Made by a program: the position numbers and the translations under genes. The notes beneath the pieces were generated by a model, which was given only the letters and a program-made list of their open reading frames with translations, did not search any database and was not told where the DNA came from. 64,000 bases of DNA, taken from positions 744,474-808,473 of the forward strand of contig BCIV01000012.1 in NCBI GenBank assembly GCA_001600055.1. Reading direction: 5' to 3'. Each line of letters starts with the position of its first letter. Within the stretch, counting starts at the first letter, position 1. Below, one piece after another: positions 1 through 12,922 of this stretch. Source of the stretch: Filobasidium wieringae. Its lineage: Eukaryota; Basidiomycota; Tremellomycetes; Filobasidiales; Filobasidiaceae.

Positions 1-2200
1 GGTCATTTGGAATGCCGCAAAACTTCCGCGTGTATCCTTTGCATTCTACCATCTCTACCGAGAATCAGGCTGCGGTCTTCGAAGTCCCTCCAGAGGGAAT
101 TAGAAAAATTGTTTTGTGTAAGTGGCTATTGCAACGGTCTGGTGAATCGCCACTCATAAAATCACTTGATCATCAGCTACCAATATTGCAGGTGCGAGTT
201 CACGAGATTATATTCACTCGTACAATGAAACTAACCTATTGACCTTGCAGAAACCGGTGTGACCATTCCGGATATCACTTGTGTCATCGATTCTGGAAAA
301 CACCGAGAGATGAAGTACGATGAGAAGCGAGCCATCTCTCGTTTGACCGAGACCTACATAGCACGATCAAACGCCGCTCAGCGGAGAGGTCGAGCCGGTC
401 GTGTACAAGAAGGTTTAGCGTTCCACCTGTTTACTAAGGCTAGACACGACACCCAGGTGAGCGCATGCCTGATTCTCAGCGAGTTGTGCACATCTGACTC
501 ATTTGGATCCAGCTTGCCCATCACCCTCTACCTGAGATATTGAGACTCTCGCTTCAAGATCTTGCTTTGAGAATCAAAATTCTCAAGGTGAAGATTGGAG
601 CCACCATTGCAGATGGGCTTTCGCGCGCATTGGATCCACCTCTGCTGGTGAACATCACCCGAGCAGTCAATTCGTTGATCGAAGTGGGCGCGTTGACAAC
701 CACTGAGCAAATCACACCTATGGGTCTCCTTTTGAGTCGACTGCCAGTAGATGTCCATCTCGGTACGTAGTTGACTTATACTAGTGACCATAAAACACAC
801 TCAAAGGTTAACACGTCGGTGCATAGGGAAATTTCTGTTATTTGCGGCCCTGTTCCGTTGTCTTGATCCAGCTTTGACTATTGCTGCGACCTTGAACTCG
901 AAATCTCCTTTCGTCACCCCTTTCGGCCATGAGTCAGAAGCAGACAGCATCAGGATGTCCTTTAAAACAGGTGAAATTTGAACGGAACAAACGTGAACTA
1001 TTCCCGCTGAACGATATTTTGTCTGCGCAGGTAATAGCGACTTCTTGACCATCGTGAACGTCTTCACGATCTGGCGTAAAATGGCGAGCGCCAACCCAAA
1101 TCAAGCTCGGACGTTCTGTCGACGGAACTTCTTGTCCTATCAGGTAGGTCTCGGCTGCTATGTGCTGATTTGTGTCATGTGTGTGTGTGTGTTGATCCTC
1201 TCCGCGATGATAGACTTTGCAACAGATCGAAGAATTGCGTCAACAACTCTACTCGTGAGGCGCCCTAGCAAGTTCATGTACAGGACATCGCTCATGCGAT
1301 TTCCATATCTTGCCAGATATCTCATAGATTCACAATTCATGACAGTATCAAAATCCGACAAGGATGCCGTCAGCCGGTGAGTAGATTCCTCCTAGTGTTC
1401 TGTAACTTCCCCTTGACAGATCCAACTCTTATAGGGCGCGATACCACCGAGGTTTCCGAATAATGTTCGTTGATATACCAGACGCTTATAACGAACACGC
1501 CCAAGATGAAAAGCTTGTAGCAGCAACGCTAGCTGCTGGTCTGTACCCTAAGATTCTTACGACTGACAACAATACAGGAGGACTGAAGACCTTGACTGGA
1601 GGGCAGGCTATCAGTATAGTCAGTACGCCGGGGTTAACGCCTACATCGATATGGAGTCTGATGTTCTGACTAATACAGCATCCAAGTTCGGTCAACTTCA
1701 GGATGAAATTGAGCGAATTTGACGCCAACCACATTGTTTACTTTACTATCATGCAATCGAAAAAGGTGAGTATTCGCCCTTGAAAGCTCTCTCCTTTTCT
1801 CTAAATATCGATATTGTACCTAGTTGTACGCTTGGGAAACTGGTCCCGTTGAAGACATCGCCTTGTTTCTGCTTTGTGGTGAACAAATGGAGATCAAGGT
1901 AAGCTTGACTGCTGTTTGTTTATGTTTCGGAAGCGGAATTGACTCAGCCATTTTACGTAGACGTGGTCAGGCGCAGCCATAATAGACCGCAAGGTCAGGT
2001 TCAATGTGGATTCGGATCTGATGCTGAGTCTCAAAAGGCTGAGAGACGAGTTCACAGTCGCCCTCTCGATGAGAATGAGCGGCAAGCCACTCAATGTCGA
2101 TCAAGAGCAATGGTTCGAGCTCGGTTTAAGATGTCTCATGACCCCTCCCGAACCAAAAGAGGACGCAGTAATGCAAACCATCAAGATTCAGGTCAAATAA
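1..2200 (+). CDS. DHX29-type DEAH-box RNA helicase, 3' part
   Basis: C-terminal part of a DEAH/RHA helicase; the start lies left of the window. Family members unwind RNA with ATP, and DHX29 helps 40S subunits scan structured mRNAs. Visible in order: the end of RecA2 with STNIAETGVTIPD (motif V) and QRRGRAGR (motif VI), the winged-helix/ratchet region (ALDPP, RCLDPALTIAA, KSPFVTPFG, CRRNFLSY) and an OB-fold tail ending at a TAA. SKSLD-like details (SRALDPP, STNIAETG) favour DHX29 over DHX57. Exons I could join include 1-117, a 15-nt microexon 177-191, 251-456, 513-762, 827-970 and 1031-1143, then several more. One intron (about 1256-1317) is chosen because it keeps a 60-nt size and restores frame. 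A GT repeat lies in the intron near 1175-1192. Family call is firm; the exact subfamily is less so. Confidence 0.85.
177..191 (+). other. 15-nt microexon of the DHX29-like helicase
   Basis: The sequence CTACCAATATTGCAG sits between two 59-nt introns (118-176 and 192-250), each GT-AG. Joined, it supplies the S-T-N-I-A-E residues of helicase motif V in frame between VL and TGVTIPD. Without it the conserved motif is missing. Confidence 0.85.
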
Positions 2201-2346
2201 GACGTACATGTATCCATAGAAATAGCATGAGCATTCAGCATGATCCAAAGCAATCATGATTTTCATAAGGACAAGAGTGGCGTCTAGGCCACGATACAAG
2301 CGAGGATGCGATTAGTGTACGGGAAGTTCGTAGTATGACGAGATCG

Positions 2347-5300
2347 TTAGACGGTCGAGATGCTGTGACGGCGAGGCCTACGTCAGTGTATATTCAACAG
2401 CAGAAATCCAGGGCAACTTACATGGCCTCGGCCTGGTTGAGCGCACCGACCATCTTGATGCACTCTTTCCGTCTGTTCACAATATCGGGCGACTCCTTCA
2501 ATAGCTCTTCAAGAATTTCAGGTTCTGGATAGAGCAGAGTATGAGCCGATGCCGTGACAAGACTCGTTAAATCGACCTACTGTAAAGGTGTTCAAGCAAC
2601 ACACGCTGCATGTTCTCCTTGGCGAAATTGATCAAGGTCAAGGTGATTGCCTTGGGAACCATGTCAATCATCTCGCGCTTCACAACCGAGAAATACGATA
2701 CGATCAGAAGTTCTGTGCATCGATCCGAGATTAGCAAGTGCTCGGCGAGTTTGCTGATATTGCAAAACTTACTGATGACTTCAGTCTCCATCAACTCTCT
2801 TTCGTTGAGAGAGGCGACAGGTCGAATAACGGGAGGAGGCTGTCCAGTCGAGAAGATGGTCCCACTGTCAGCAGTGTATTCTCTCGACTTCTTGTCGCTT
2901 CGACTCACAGCATCCATTATGGGGGTACCCTTTCGCTTAGGACCCTTATCCTTGTTGAAGAAACTGCCGAAGAAGCTGGGCTCCTCCTTTCGCATATCGG
3001 CATCTAGATCCCTTCCGTTGTTCAAGGTTCCGGGGGCGAGTTTACCGGATTTGGGATCGAGGGGCTTTTCGGCGGGCTTGTTGGCATTCAGGCGGTCCTG
3101 AACGATGGCCATAGCCTTGTGACCGTTCAAGAAGTCCGGGTGAGTGGTGTTGATGTAACAGGCTTGCATGCTAGGAGAACGTGTTTCCTTCGTATCAGTA
3201 ATTTGTCGGAAGTAACAAAGAAGTGACGACAACTCACGCAACCATATCGGTGACAAGCTTGTTGGTAGGGACCATGGCCTCCTTGAAGAAGTTGATTACT
3301 ACCGAGTTGAATCTGTCCCTGAGCTCTGGGTAACGCTTGAACGAGGACTGGTAAACCAAGCCATAACAGATAAGTTCATCCCTTGTCTAAATCATGGGTC
3401 TGACCCGTCACTTACAGTCTTGACCAAAAGTTGCCCCAAGATCCTGATCAACTCATCGTAAACCAACTGACAGCATCGCAGAGTAGGTTCTTCTAGTCGA
3501 CGGATCTGTTGTTTGACGATGACCTCGAAGGCGGTAGTTCCTACGAAAAGGGAAGGAGTGGAACCCTGTATAACTCGGACTCAGCAAAAGACGAGCTGAT
3601 CGTTCAAGTCCCTACTCACAGAAGAGTTATACAGAATAGTCCTGATATCCCCGTCCTTGACTTGATCAAAGGGATCAATGGACTTGACACCATTGTTGAA
3701 CAACTCGTGGAAGACGAAACTGATACGAGCTCCACCGGAAAGTTCATTGAGGGAGAGATCATTGGTGTTTCCGTCAATCACCGTACGGAACTCTGAGCTG
3801 AACTCGGTGATGGTAGACAAAACCACGCTTCCCTGCATTGACAAATCTCAATCTCCTGTACGACCTGTCGAACACTAATCGTTAGGTACTTACGGGATTC
3901 GTTTCTCCCATAGCTCCGCCGAGAGCCTTCAACTCGGAAGAATACTTGGAAAGCTGAGCCCCGATCCTAGCCTTGATATCGGGCAAAGTAGCTCGGATGT
4001 GGTGCATCAGGATCTGTTCCAGCAACAAATCATAAGCTTTCATTTCCTACTCCTATATCACCACGCAGAATAGGAACCTAGTACTCACGACGTTCAACTT
4101 CCTAGCCAAATAAGGTGTTCCACAGTACATAGCTTTAGAAGCGTAACTGGCATGGTTTTCGAAGAATCGCTTCTCGTTCTCCAAAGCGGAAGCGATGGAT
4201 TTGGATTGATCGATATCCCTCTGACCTCGGTTCACTACGGGGACGTATCCGAGCCGAAGAGGAATGATTCGGCCTGCCAGGATGTCAACGACGTCTGTTC
4301 CTTGATCCCTGAAATACGCGCGAGAAGAGAAGTTTAGTGATGATATCTCACTGTGATCATGTCACGGATCACATGAGACTTACATCAAATCCACCTTTGT
4401 CAAGACTCCGATAGTCCTCGTACCCTCGGGATCGACATCCCTAGCCATTTTCAACCCGTCCGAATTCGCCAGATCGGTATTGGCACCGGTAACCGCGAGG
4501 ATGATAGCGTTGGGTTTGGAAATGAATTTCAACAACATCTCCCTGATCTGTCTCTCGATATCCCTTGGCTGATCTCCGACAGGAACCTTTGTCAATCCAG
4601 GAAGATCCACTAGGGTGAGGGTCAAGACGTTGGGGGAGAAGATTCTGAGATTGATAGGGTTGGGCGAAATTCCGGAATTCTTTCCAGTCATCTTCTCCGT
4701 ATCCCTGATAATCTCTTCCCTGATCTTGGAGAAATCGTGAAACTTTTGGCCGGGGAGATGGAGGAATTCACCCCATTCGTCTGGGTTGTTTGCATTGGTA
4801 CGTTCGGTGGTTTCAGGCTCGCCCTCTTCCTTGACGGGGTCTTTCTTGGTTGTGGAAGGTCTGTTGATCAGTTGCAGGACCTGAGGAGTAGATGGTCAGT
4901 CGAATTGAAGGGGCCGTTTGAAGAGGGCGAGTCCTTACCAAGGGTCTTCGAGTGACAATTCCCGTTCCTCGTGGAAGGAAGTCTCGTCCGACAATGTTCT
5001 GAGCAAGAAGGCAAACGGGTGGAATTCAGCAACTCCTCCTTCATACTTAACAAGTACGTCTGAACAACTCACCTCAAGTACACTACTCTTTCCGGAACTC
5101 TGCGATCCGATAACAGTGATCTGGGGCAAGTCCTATAAATCGCAGCCGATCGTTCAGCGAGTTTTCTCCAAGGATTTTCTAGGAATGAATGAGTTGACGT
5201 ACGATGTTGTTGCTGACCCCGATCGATGCGAATACATCTTGCAGCTATCAGAAGCAATATGTCTAGTCAGTCCCGACATCCACACGAAAGATAGATTGTA

Positions 5301-5380
5301 GACGAGCTGTGCTATCTCGCTCGTCTGTCATGCCGACTTTGCCGTACCTTGTTGATCAGAGAGATAAGCTGTTGATCCAT
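2347..5380 (-). CDS. VPS1: Dynamin-related GTPase Vps1
   Basis: Large GTPase that self-assembles on membranes and drives scission in Golgi-to-vacuole, endosomal and peroxisomal traffic. The first exon encodes [11 protein letters not shown], then come [17 protein letters not shown] (P-loop), [14 protein letters not shown] (G3), TKVDLM (G4), the stalk ([39 protein letters not shown]) and a C-terminal GED ([19 protein letters not shown]). The order and wording match Vps1 rather than Dnm1, for example QITVIGSQ and the short insert B. The C-terminus needs a last exon of only 16 nt (2347-2362) that gives IISTV-stop, like the yeast IVSSV end. Roughly ten introns. Divergent from NFU1, with about 510 bp between the starts. 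Confidence 0.93.
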
Positions 5381-5891
5381 GATGAAAGTCTATGCTCAAG
5401 GGGTTTGTCTGTCCAGATGAGAATGAGCAGAGAGGTAGGGTTGGGAATGGTATGTGACGAGGGAATGAATGTTATCAAGAGCAGTTAGTACGAGAATGAG
5501 TGATGACGCGCAACGCTGGAACAAGCGGTTCAGGTGCGCCCGCCTTAAGTCTAGGAATAGGTCGTGGCATGGTATCGACTGTACACATGTAACGACCAAA
5601 GCTAGAGACTTGTGAATACCACCATTCGATAGCAGAGAGTTTCTTCCGTAACTTTTCCATCCAATTCAAAGCGATCCGAACTATATTGAACCTGATAGAT
5701 TGTAACGAATGACAGCAGGCGTAATTGATGGTTGATAACCGTGATTTCCGCGGAAGAGCCAAAAGTGGAGGCGATTCACTCTGCTTGATTAGAAATAATC
5801 CGGAATTCAACATCTTACACTCTTCTCACTTCTCATTCCATCGCATCGTCTACAACATCTTGACACCCTACAACTACACATCAGAACATCA

Positions 5892-7003
5892 ATGATGGCT
5901 TCTCTAGCAAGATCAATAACCACTGCATCCAGTAGAACCCTCTTTTCCGTGGCTCGTAACCGTTAGTAAAAGAATCCACCTCGAGAGAAATTCAAGATCT
6001 AAGTCGATCCCCTAACTCCTCAACTATTAGGTGTATCCTCCTCGTCCTCCTCTTACATTATTCCCCGCCTGGCTTCTGAACTAAGCAGTCGAAGAGGATA
6101 TGCCGCTTTGGCCGGACAGAACGGGATGGTAGGGTTTGCCGCACGATCGAGAACTAGTGAGCGATCTTCCCGATGGGCAGGGAAACAACAAGGTCAGTTC
6201 TCGTCTGCTTGTCTATGTTACAACGATCACTGCTGATATTCCTATCAATGCCTGCAGTGCGAACCATGTTCATCCAAACCGAATCCACTCCCAACGATTC
6301 ATCCTTGAAATTTATCCCCGGTGTTCCCGTCATGACTTCAGGAGGAACATACGAATTCCTTACTTTGAAAGATTCCCTCGCCTCACCCCTAGCCGTCCGT
6401 CTGATGGGAATAGAAGGAGTCAAAGAAATCTTCTATGGACCGGATTTCGTTACGATCACCAAGAACGATGATGATGTTTGGGGAGTTATCAAGCCCGAAG
6501 TATTTAGCGTCTTGATGGAACATTTCACCGCTGGGAAACCTCTTTTCAAGGAAGATTCGGGGGAAGGGTTCGAAGGGCCTCAGGACACTTTGATCTTGGA
6601 TACCGATTCAGAGGTCATCGCTATGATCAAGGAACTTTTGGACACCAGGGTCAGACCGGCGATTCAGGAAGACGGAGGTGATATTGAATACAAAGGTTTC
6701 GAGGAGGAAGATGGGATCGTCCGTCTCAAGCTCAAAGGAAGTTGTAGAGGATGCAGCTCTAGTAGCGTCACGCTGAAGAGTGGGATCGAGAGGATGTTGA
6801 CTCATTACATACCCGAAGTCAAGTTGGTAGAGCAGGTAAGCTCGCTACGTCCCTAATCTGACAGAAGCTTTGGAAAACTGACGCGAATCGGTAAACCTCA
6901 TCAGGTACTGGATGATGAAGAACTCATCGCCCTAGAGGAATTCAACAAGCTTGAGAAACGCTTGGCAGCTAAGAAAGAGAAGGAGGGACAAAGCGAAGAG
7001 TAA
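5892..7003 (+). CDS. NFU1: Mitochondrial Fe-S cluster carrier NFU1
   Basis: Late-acting mitochondrial scaffold/carrier that delivers 4Fe-4S clusters to lipoate synthase and respiratory targets. It starts with MMASLARSITTASSR, an Arg/Ser-rich import presequence. It continues with the NFU N-domain (FIQTESTPNDSSLKFIPG, LTKNDDD-like strand) and ends in the NifU C-domain with the cluster ligands in GSCRGCSSSS (CxxC). The last exon adds an acidic/basic helix ending EKEGQSEE. At least three introns split the presequence, and one lies in the tail at about 6836-6904. MM offers two start codons at 5892 and 5895; the first is used. The protein looks complete and ordinary. Confidence 0.93.
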
Positions 7004-9681
7004 GCCGGGCGTTTCATTTTTCTGGTTATCGGAGAGATACTGATCGAACTGTTCTGTTCAACAGTGGAATGTCTCAATACATGTCGGTGTGATTCTGCAT
7101 CGAATCACGGCTGTGCAACACGATGTAGAACTGTATCTATATACATAATTCAAAACATGCTGTTTCGTTCGCCCCTGCAGGGGCATTTAATAGCATACTG
7201 GCCTAATCCGAGCGGGACTTCGTTGGCACAGTATCGTGTGTGCACCTGGTGCTCCCTACGGTTGTCATACGTAAAAGCTCCACATTTAAAGGATGCTCAT
7301 CAGCTAGGCCAAAAGGTGAGTTTCGATCCGTACCTCACCTCCGCTCTGTACCCTCCAGCTATTTCCACAAGAACGGCTCTATCAGTCATTAAATGCGCGT
7401 CTGGAGAGCTCCCAAACTGACCACACTCAAGCTCCTGGCAGAATGGAAGGTTTGGTACCCAGTTGACTGGATCCACATCAATATAAAAGAAGAGGCCATC
7501 ATGGCTCTGAATACGGATACTGTTTCGTTCATCTATATAGGAGCCACCGTTGCCAGTACAGCTCCAGATCGGCATCAACATGGCTCAGGGAGTTCAAGAA
7601 TGGGATATAGCAAGCTGTTCCATTCCCTTAGGTTGGTAGAAGGACTTCCTGATTTCCAAGTGAGTGCATGCAGAAACATTTTCCGACTTTCATCAAGTCT
7701 GCCAGCCTCTGTTATTCCCGCTTCCTCTCGGGTCTGCCTCAAATTGGAGGAGGCCCGATATTGATCAAGAAGACAACATCGTATCAGTGCTCTGCTTGTG
7801 AACGGAATATGCTAACTGTACAAAACACGCCAAGTTGATATCAAGACACGACCTCGGAGCTACTGGGGAAGCATCGAGAAGGATTGGGAAGCGGGAAACA
7901 AACCAGGAAGTAAGCATGAATCTGGGGAAGGAGGGAATCATGAAACACTTCCGTTGTTGCTGCATGCATCACCTCGGGTGTCAGGCTAATAGTGAGACAG
8001 TCGTGGAGAGCTATGGACTAGACTATTCTTCTCGCCCTTCACACAAAGTAACGTATGCTTATCTGGTCAATCCATGAACAAACGAACAACACGATAAGGA
8101 TGACCAAGGCACCAGCGAACTCTGCAGCGCAGGTCGCGCGACAATTTTACCTAAGGTTGTTGGTCATTAGTGATGAATGTACTTCTTCAATCTCCAACGG
8201 CAATGCAATACGCTCCTATCAGCTCAGAACGGATAATTCAACTCCTATATTGAAGGGCAGACGAATCGCTCTTCCGAAACGACAGATACATAGAATTTTG
8301 ACCGATAACATCTCATGGATCACTTGGTAATGTATTCTCCAGGGTTATGTACTTCCTATCTATCTGGCGTATTCTTCACAGGCTCGACAATACTACAATC
8401 GAAGTAACATTCTATGGCATCAGGTGTCATGACTATGGTGATTCATCGGTGCCGAGGACCCCCAGCAAGCGGTTTCAAAACTCGTTCGGAAAGCTTCAAC
8501 TTCGTCTCAAGCCTTAGAGCTAATGATCGATGTTCGGAGTTGAGTATCGAAAGCTACGCCAGGGTTCATAGGCGCAGCCGGATCGGGAAACTAGATCGAA
8601 TTCAGCGAAGGGACCGAGGAAGAGCAGAGGTCTCTCAAGAAAGCGTTTGGAGGAAAAAGGGTAACGGTGCCGAATGGGCCGTGGAGATGACGCGAGCCAA
8701 AATGTGTTCCGGCCGATCCGGGATCTTGACGTCGGACTTCTCCTGTACTTCGTATGCCCAGGCATGTTCATCTTAGACATCTGGGTCTCTCCCCAAAAGC
8801 AAACATCTACTGGTCGTTATCCGAACGATTGAAGAGCATCCGGCCCTCAACGCCGAGCACGATGGCCGGGAACCGACGCGGACGCCGAGCTCGATCGATT
8901 TGAGTTTCACGTGCGGCTAATTAGGAATGCGCCGAGGGACCGGGAACCGGCAACGCTCCAGGTCGACAGGCGAGAACTATAAAGTCTGTTAGAGTTCAGC
9001 TCGTTTCTGTCTCACATGTTTCGCAAATAAGACACGACACAATCGCTTGGCACCGGATTACCAGGTCGCCATGCGAGAGATCAGACTTCGTTCGCCTACA
9101 CCTCGGTTTCCTACTCAGTCGTATAGAGTTGTGTCTCAAAAAGAATCCGGAAGATGATATCAAAGACAACTGGAGGGGTGTCGTTGATTGTACGATCTTG
9201 GCCCTTGCCCAGAACGACCTTGGCCTATCCGAAAGAAGCAACAACGGACGTCGGGGAGTTCATTGTTCATGCGATAGTCAGCTCTGAGACATTAGTCGCC
9301 TAGATCGCTTGGATGATAACTATATCCATCAAGCATAATCTCCACTGGATGCCAATAGAAGATATACGAGACCTACAAGACCCGACTCGATTGGGAACGA
9401 GGCTCAACCGGGCTTGGAGGGAATTTTACTACAAGGTCGAGTTAAACTGTAATCAGTGCCGAATGCTGGAGGATGCTTCCAGGAGGAGAGAAGCGAATTC
9501 GCTTCCAGCTGGAGAGAACCGCCTGCAGCAGGAAAGATTGGACCATCGCAATTATAAAGGTCTCTAGCCGTGCTGTTACAGAGTAGTCGAACGCGGCCCG
9601 TCACTATGCGCCTATCCAGCAGACGTTTCCCCCCTCGTCTCTACTCACCCAGACATCATTCACTCCGCCTAATAATCCACA
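7004..9681. other. 2.7-kb stretch without a recognisable gene
   Basis: Only short open frames lie here, none with a motif I recognise. The most protein-like is on the minus strand at 7300-7581 (about 90 codons, containing DGLFFYIDVDPVNWVP), but I could not extend it through plausible introns. No rRNA, tRNA-like cloverleaf or transposase signature was seen. The right end is the promoter of the secreted-protein gene at 9682. Confidence 0.4.
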
Positions 9682-10892
9682 ATGCTTAAACTCGCCTCCT
9701 TCCTAGCCCTAGCCTTGATCTCGACCGCCCCCGCCGTCCTCGCGCAAGCACCCTCTCAGTCGAAGATCGCCGCCTGTCAAGCATCCATCACAATCCCTTC
9801 TTACCAAGACTACTATTACTATGACGTTAGCGATGCCACGTTGTTCTCAGTGACTTATATGTATGATCCGGCTCGTGAGTTGCTCTTATAAGTCTGGTTT
9901 CATCAGGGGACGCGAATGCTGATATAACTCACTCGCGCTTGTTTCAGAATGTGTTGGAGTACCCGTACAGGGAATTCAGTTTACCGATTATTCATCCGGA
10001 GCCACGACCTCTTGTACCTCGTGAGTTCAGGCTCGAATTTGACGGTGGTGTTCTGAACACGGCTGACCTATTGGTTTACCTGTATCACAGAGCGCCATTC
10101 TCTTCAGCCGGTACTTACACCTCGACCTGTCAAAAGACTAAGGGAGCGATGGCTACAGAGGCCTTGGCCGCGGGTCCCGATGGTTCCGATTTCTCTACCA
10201 CTCTGAGGGTACGTCTCTGGTCATTCCGATCTACTTAGGATGTCGGCTGATGCTCTGGTATTATAGTTCGGTGTCAAACCCACGCTTTACGTACGAGAAG
10301 ATATCTTCAGTATCATCGGGTCAGACGCGCGAACCACCATGGTCACGAGCACCACCACCGCGGCTACTTCTACCACCACCGCTCCTTCCACCATCACTTC
10401 CCCTCCCCCAACCGTCTCTCAGAACACCCGAAGACGACGAAGAGCGGTCACTGCCGCTCAGGTCGACTTGAGCGATACTGTCTGTGATAAATTCTATACC
10501 GCTTGTCCTGTCCGAAGCAAGACCGGATGGTTGACTCGATGTATCGATACCACGAGCGACCTGTATGGTAAGTTCCTGCTTTCCTTAAGGTTCGGACTGT
10601 AGTCCTGGAAACGATACTCATTCCTTATCTATCGTTCAGCTTGTGGAGGATGCCCCGGAACTTTCGGCACTCAAGACTGTAGCGAGCTTACTGGTGTAGC
10701 CGACGTACAATGCTTCCACGGAACGTGTCAAAGTCAGTCCGATTCCCTCCATATTCAACTTCAGAGATTTCATTGGCTGATGTGATACGGCATCCATGTA
10801 CAGTTGAACGATGCGACCGTGCTCATAAGCTATCTACCGACGGCAAGACGTGCATCGCCAAACAAATCGTAGAGAAGCGTTGGTTCAACTGA
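9682..10892 (+). CDS. CPL1/PriA-like secreted Cys-rich protein
   Basis: Secreted protein. Residues 1-21 form a clear signal peptide (MLKLASFLALALISTAPAVLA before QAPSQ). A middle region follows, then a Thr/Ser/Pro-rich linker (TSTTTAATSTTTAPST), a run of five Arg, and a C-terminal Cys-rich domain with CGGCPGTFGTQDCSEL, QCFHGTCQ and KLSTDGKTC. That tail resembles the CPL1-like domain of basidiomycete secreted proteins such as cryptococcal CPL1 and mushroom PriA. Five or so short introns; the joins at 9870-9948 and 10021-10090 keep frame. The linker is probably O-mannosylated and the Arg run is a likely Kex2 site (inference). The biochemical function of the family is not defined by the sequence. 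Confidence 0.83.
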
Positions 10893-12700
10893 TCTGGAGA
10901 TTCGAGAATAGGATAGAATAGCGTAACATAATATGTATAGGGTTAAAGACCAATGGGCGGCTTAGATAGCCCTTATGGAATTTGTTTCACATCTAGATGT
11001 CTGATTGGACCGAACTTTGCAACCCATTTTCTTTCACCTTTTGTGAAGACGTCTTCTAGGATTGTCGCCCGGCGCCTGTCAGTCGACCAGATATCCATAT
11101 CACACGACTGCATGCTTCCCTTCTTAGTCTCGAATGTCATGGAAACGTGTGAGAAATTGTGATTTCTTGGGTATGAACTGATTTATCTCCGAAACGTATG
11201 CAGACAAAGCAGATGATGACAGTCTTGATCGAGCGAAGAACTATCGGTTCCCGAGTCGTTTAACGCGTGACGAGATCCTTCGACCTAAGGTATGGGTCGT
11301 GAGTTCATAGTCGGACCTCATCGTTCACTGTTTTTACCTGCGAAACAGGAATAAAGTATGTATCGACGCGGAGGAGATCCAGGGAATGATACGGCCGTGT
11401 CGGGTAGAAAGGAAGTGTGCGATGATAACTCGCCTCAAAGGAGCGCGAATGAGAAAATCGTGTATAAATACTCCAGCGTCTTGAGAGCCAGGAAACCATG
11501 CGATGGGTCAATCTGAGCAACCCAACCAACATGCCTGCTTCCACCAGTACGTATAGCAGGGGGACGACCAGAGACGTCAGCACTTAAGACCCTATTCCGG
11601 AGGACCGCGTATCGAAAGCGACTTCCCGAAATGAGACTACTTATACTACTTACAACGATTCACACGAAGAGAAATACAAAGCATGGCTATAAAAAAACAG
11701 CCAATCTCTTCTTGAGCGTATACGCTTAGCTCAGGAGAGGAAAGAAGGCTAGGGGAGATGGACTTTTGGCGGCACATGGATAGATTGGATACCGATAGAG
11801 CGATGGATGACCTTTGTGGCAGATTTCAGATCTCCATGTCAGGAAGGGCTCTGTACCCCAAAACCATATCATGTGATCATCTCAGCCCATCCGTTAGATT
11901 ATTATGACCCGTGATGATCAGTATGTCACAAGTCGCTCGAATCAGGCCTTGCGCTTCGATTTCAGGAATCTCGAATCGATCGGACTATGCTGCCAGAAAT
12001 GATGTGATTGGTTATCAATATGATGGGATGGATTTCAAGTAGACAGTCTACTCGCTTCCGTGAAGTATATCCAATGTCTTCCGTCACCCATCACTCAATT
12101 ATTGAACGAGAGCGACGCTAGAGTAATGACCGCGCGATCCTCATTCGCAGAACCGTATAACCCGAATGGTTCTCACACTTCCTGTTCGCGGAGAAGCCCA
12201 TATATGAGTCTTCTGAGAAGCGTACCGGGCGGAGTCAGTTGGTGTTGAACATTCACGGCTCAAGACCATGGGATGGAACCGACACGAGTGCCATCATACT
12301 GGCGACAAAGGAACGGATCGATACGATTCGGTTCTTGGGTTCGTCCTCGTTTCTGCTTGAAGACGACGGATTGTTCGTCATACAACGATCGGAGGTGCAG
12401 ATGCGATTTCGCTGAGAAGGAGAGACTCCATCCCCGAATGGACACATCGCGGTCAGCGAAAAGCATCGGTGACCCGTCAAGACCGTTATCCTTCCTTCTG
12501 GAAGAAGTGAGACGATATTCTGGATCGAGAAGAGTGAGCGATTGGATGGGTTCAAGTCCCCGCTTGATGACTATAAGAGGGCGAAGATTTCCACAACGTA
12601 TGGAGGGCTTGAGGAATGCTCAAGACACAGTAACAGTCATTTTGCGACGCGATCATCTTCCTTGCAAACCAAAACCCGAATATTCTTCATACCAACCAAA
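10893..12700. other. 1.8-kb stretch without a recognisable gene
   Basis: Short open frames only, such as 11305-11583 on the minus strand with one hydrophobic segment. None has a family motif or convincing splice partners. The left part should hold the 3' UTR of the secreted-protein gene. Confidence 0.4.
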
Positions 12701-12922
12701 ATGTCATCTATCGAGAGTACAAAAAATACTGGAGATCCGTCCGATACCTTCTCCCAGCATTCACGAGGTGCTTCATCAGCCACCTTGCTTTCAAACAGCG
12801 GCGGTCTTACCGACGGAAATGAGCAGGATGCGATGACCGCTACTGAAAGAGCAAACATAGGACGTCAGCCCAAAGGCGCGTCGCAGTGGGAAATCTTCAA
12901 GGGCAGGGGAAAGCCAGAGTAA
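12701..12922 (+). CDS. Small hypothetical protein, 73 aa
   Basis: The ATG at 12701 has a favourable context (ACCAAAATG) and opens a 73-codon intronless frame. The product is Ser/Thr-rich and disordered for most of its length, and ends with the more ordered-looking GASQWEIFKGRGKPE. I do not recognise the family. The frame also runs open upstream to 12542, but that extension is not needed. It lies 380 bp upstream of the metallothionein on the same strand. Low-complexity composition means this could still be chance. Confidence 0.42.
   Translation: MSSIESTKNTGDPSDTFSQHSRGASSATLLSNSGGLTDGNEQDAMTATERANIGRQPKGASQWEIFKGRGKPE

Noticed and set aside
12541..12575. GGTTCAAGTCC resembling a tRNA B box
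   Set aside because: No A box, acceptor stem or foldable cloverleaf upstream.
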